From the NCBI RefSeq assembly GCF_900101875.1, contig NZ_FNAI01000013.1:1-64000 (forward strand): a DNA stretch of 64,000 nucleotides, in the 5' to 3' direction. Both the position numbers and the translations under genes were made by a program. This stretch comes from Mucilaginibacter pineti (GTDB lineage: Bacteria; Bacteroidota; Bacteroidia; Sphingobacteriales; Sphingobacteriaceae). The notes under the pieces were generated by a model. The model saw only the letters and a program-made list of their open reading frames with translations. It was not told where the DNA came from and ran no database searches. Positions 62,458 to 64,000 of this stretch are shown in pieces (positions within the stretch are counted from its first letter, which is position 1; each line of letters begins with the position of its first letter).

Positions 62458-64000
62458 ATGACACGCAAAACCTTATTAACCCTACTGATTTCAGTAGGGC
62501 TCTGCCTATTGCTGCCCAACAGTTCACTAATGGCCCAGCAGAACTGGGAAGTGAAGCCCATTCCCATTACCACACCATGGACGGACAAAGTAAGGCCGGA
62601 AAAGCCGCTTGATGTCTATCCAAGGCCCCAGTTGCAAAGGCAGAACTGGACAAACCTGAACGGGCTGTGGACCTATGCTATTACCGGTCCATCAGTCTCC
62701 TCAATGCCCCAAAAAACCGACGGAAGAATACTGGTCCCCTATCCCCTTGAATCTGCACTATCAGGGGTGCAGCGTGCCCTGAAGCCCCAGGACGTGCTCT
62801 GGTATAAAAGAACCTTCAGCCATTCAAAATCCACCGGAAACAGGACCATTTTGAATTTCGGAGCGGTAGACCAGATTGCAACCGTTTTTCTCAACGGGAA
62901 ACGCGTCGGCGAGCATGAGGGCGGTTTTAGCAGCTTTTCTTTCGATATAACGCCTTACCTGACCGGGGGCAAAAATGAACTCGTAGTAAAGGTACTGGAT
63001 GCAACAGATGCCGGACATTACCCCAAAGGCAAACAGACCCTCCAGCCGTCGGGAATGTATTATACCTCAACCAGTGGGATCTGGCAGACGGTGTGGCTCG
63101 AAGAGATTCCGGAAAAACACATCTCCGGTATCACCATCACCCCCGACATCGACCGCGAAGCTGTAAATGTAACCGTTAGCTCAAAAGCTGCTTCCCCGGT
63201 TACCCTGCAGGTGTCAGGCCGCACGATTACCGCAAGAACAAACCAGCTTATCCGTATTCCGGTAGCCAATGCGAAGCTGTGGACACCAGAAGCACCTTTT
63301 CTTTATCAGCTGAAGATAACCCTGGGCAGGGACGTGGTCAAAAGTTATTTTGGGATGCGGAAAATCGCCGTGAGGGAAAACGGAAAAGGAAGGGCTGATA
63401 TCGAACTCAACAACAGACCTTACTATAATCTTGCTGTGCTTGATCAGGGCTTCTGGCCCGATGGCCTGTATACTGCCCCAACCGACGAGGCGCTTGCCTT
63501 TGACATCAAGGCGATAAAGGCGATGGGTTTCAACACCATCCGCAAGCACATCAAAGTTGAGCCGGAAAGATGGTATTACGACTGCGACCGGCTGGGAATG
63601 CTGGTATGGCAGGATATGGTCAACCCCCCGGACGGTTCAAACGAAGCAAAGTCGGCATTTGAAGAAGATACGCAGCGAACCATTGCCATGCTCTACAACC
63701 ACCCTTCAGTCGTAAGCTGGGTAGTTTTCAATGAAGGCTGGGGCGCATATGATCAGGCACGTATCACCGCATGGGTTAAAACGCTGGACAAAACCCGGAT
63801 CATCAACGGACATACGGGGGAGAACTACTACAGATCCTCCCCGTCAGACACACTGGCCAAATGGGCAAACAGTGACCTCACGGATATACATGCCTACCCC
63901 GACCCAAAACTTCCGCCAAAATTAAATGCAAAGGCCATGGTATTGGGCGAGTTCGGCGGCGTCAGTGCCCTAGCCGTGGGGCATCAGTGGAACGATACCG
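62458..64000 (+). CDS. GH2-family glycoside hydrolase, 3' end beyond the window
   Basis: This partial gene shows its first 514 codons. It has a signal peptide (MTRKTLLTLLISVGLCLLLP), a sugar-binding domain (NWTNLNGLWTYAITG) and a TIM barrel with acid/base Glu426 in VVFNEGWG and nucleophile Glu498 in LGEFGG. Stretches such as PTDEALAFDIKAIKAMGFNT and TIRKHIKVEP are identical to the GH2 at 49443, so the two arose by duplication. The beta-galactosidase-type specificity is inferred. Whether it carries the helical C-terminal extension cannot be seen. Confidence 0.92.
   Translation, partial: MTRKTLLTLLISVGLCLLLPNSSLMAQQNWEVKPIPITTPWTDKVRPEKPLDVYPRPQLQRQNWTNLNGLWTYAITGPSVSSMPQKTDGRILVPYPLESALSGVQRALKPQDVLWYKRTFSHSKSTGNRTILNFGAVDQIATVFLNGKRVGEHEGGFSSFSFDITPYLTGGKNELVVKVLDATDAGHYPKGKQTLQPSGMYYTSTSGIWQTVWLEEIPEKHISGITITPDIDREAVNVTVSSKAASPVTLQVSGRTITARTNQLIRIPVANAKLWTPEAPFLYQLKITLGRDVVKSYFGMRKIAVRENGKGRADIELNNRPYYNLAVLDQGFWPDGLYTAPTDEALAFDIKAIKAMGFNTIRKHIKVEPERWYYDCDRLGMLVWQDMVNPPDGSNEAKSAFEEDTQRTIAMLYNHPSVVSWVVFNEGWGAYDQARITAWVKTLDKTRIINGHTGENYYRSSPSDTLAKWANSDLTDIHAYPDPKLPPKLNAKAMVLGEFGGVSALAVGHQWNDT

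Overview
The window reads as a Sphingobacteriaceae-type member of the Bacteroidota (Mucilaginibacter/Pedobacter-like). The evidence is a CTnDOT-style tra operon, SusC/SusD pairs driven by ECF sigma/FecR pairs, an RteC-family protein, and general absence of strong Shine-Dalgarno sites. No rRNA, tRNA, CRISPR array or integrase gene was seen, so element ends cannot be fixed from this window.

Region 1 (about 1-20,900, almost all minus strand) is the transfer module of an integrative conjugative element. In transcription order it holds a toprim/primase-like gene, an oriT-like intergenic zone with four nested hairpins, mobA and the relaxase mobB, a ParA-like traA, small membrane and DNA-binding proteins, traE (two copies), traF, the VirB4 ATPase traG, a set of small exported tra proteins, traJ, traK, a traL-like gene, traM and traN. 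After traN come the VirD4-like coupling protein, an M23 peptidase and an ArdC antirestriction gene cut off just after its HExxH motif. One plus-strand gene, an AAA_14/DUF4143 ATPase with a PD-(D/E)XK-like tail, interrupts the operon and is framed by two unrelated sets of triple direct repeats.

Region 2 (about 21,400-52,800, plus strand) is a long polysaccharide/peptide utilisation locus: ECF sigma, FecR, SusC and SusD; then an S9 peptidase and a thioredoxin-fold protein; then a GH-A/beta-helix fusion, a GH78 alpha-L-rhamnosidase, a GH78-esterase fusion, a calcineurin-like phosphoesterase-GH78 fusion, a class I fructose-1,6-bisphosphatase, a mini GntR-like regulator, a GH2 enzyme and an aldose 1-epimerase. 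The content suggests uptake and depolymerisation of a rhamnose- and galactose-containing, possibly esterified, glycan or glycoprotein, with sugar flow into gluconeogenesis. An IS66-family element (40,962-44,295, exact 8-bp target duplication) has split a GntR-like gene inside the locus and carries an OsmC-family passenger gene.

Region 3 (about 53,000-55,100) holds a Crp/Fnr-type regulator, a poorly coding stretch with strong hairpins, and an RteC-family regulator. RteC belongs to CTnDOT-like conjugative elements, so the Region 2 locus probably lies inside the element as cargo. Region 4 (55,300 to the end) is a second ECF sigma-FecR-SusC-SusD-GH2 locus. Its GH2 is a close paralogue of the first one and runs off the window. 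Between RteC and this locus's FecR sits a small conserved-looking gene with an in-frame amber stop.
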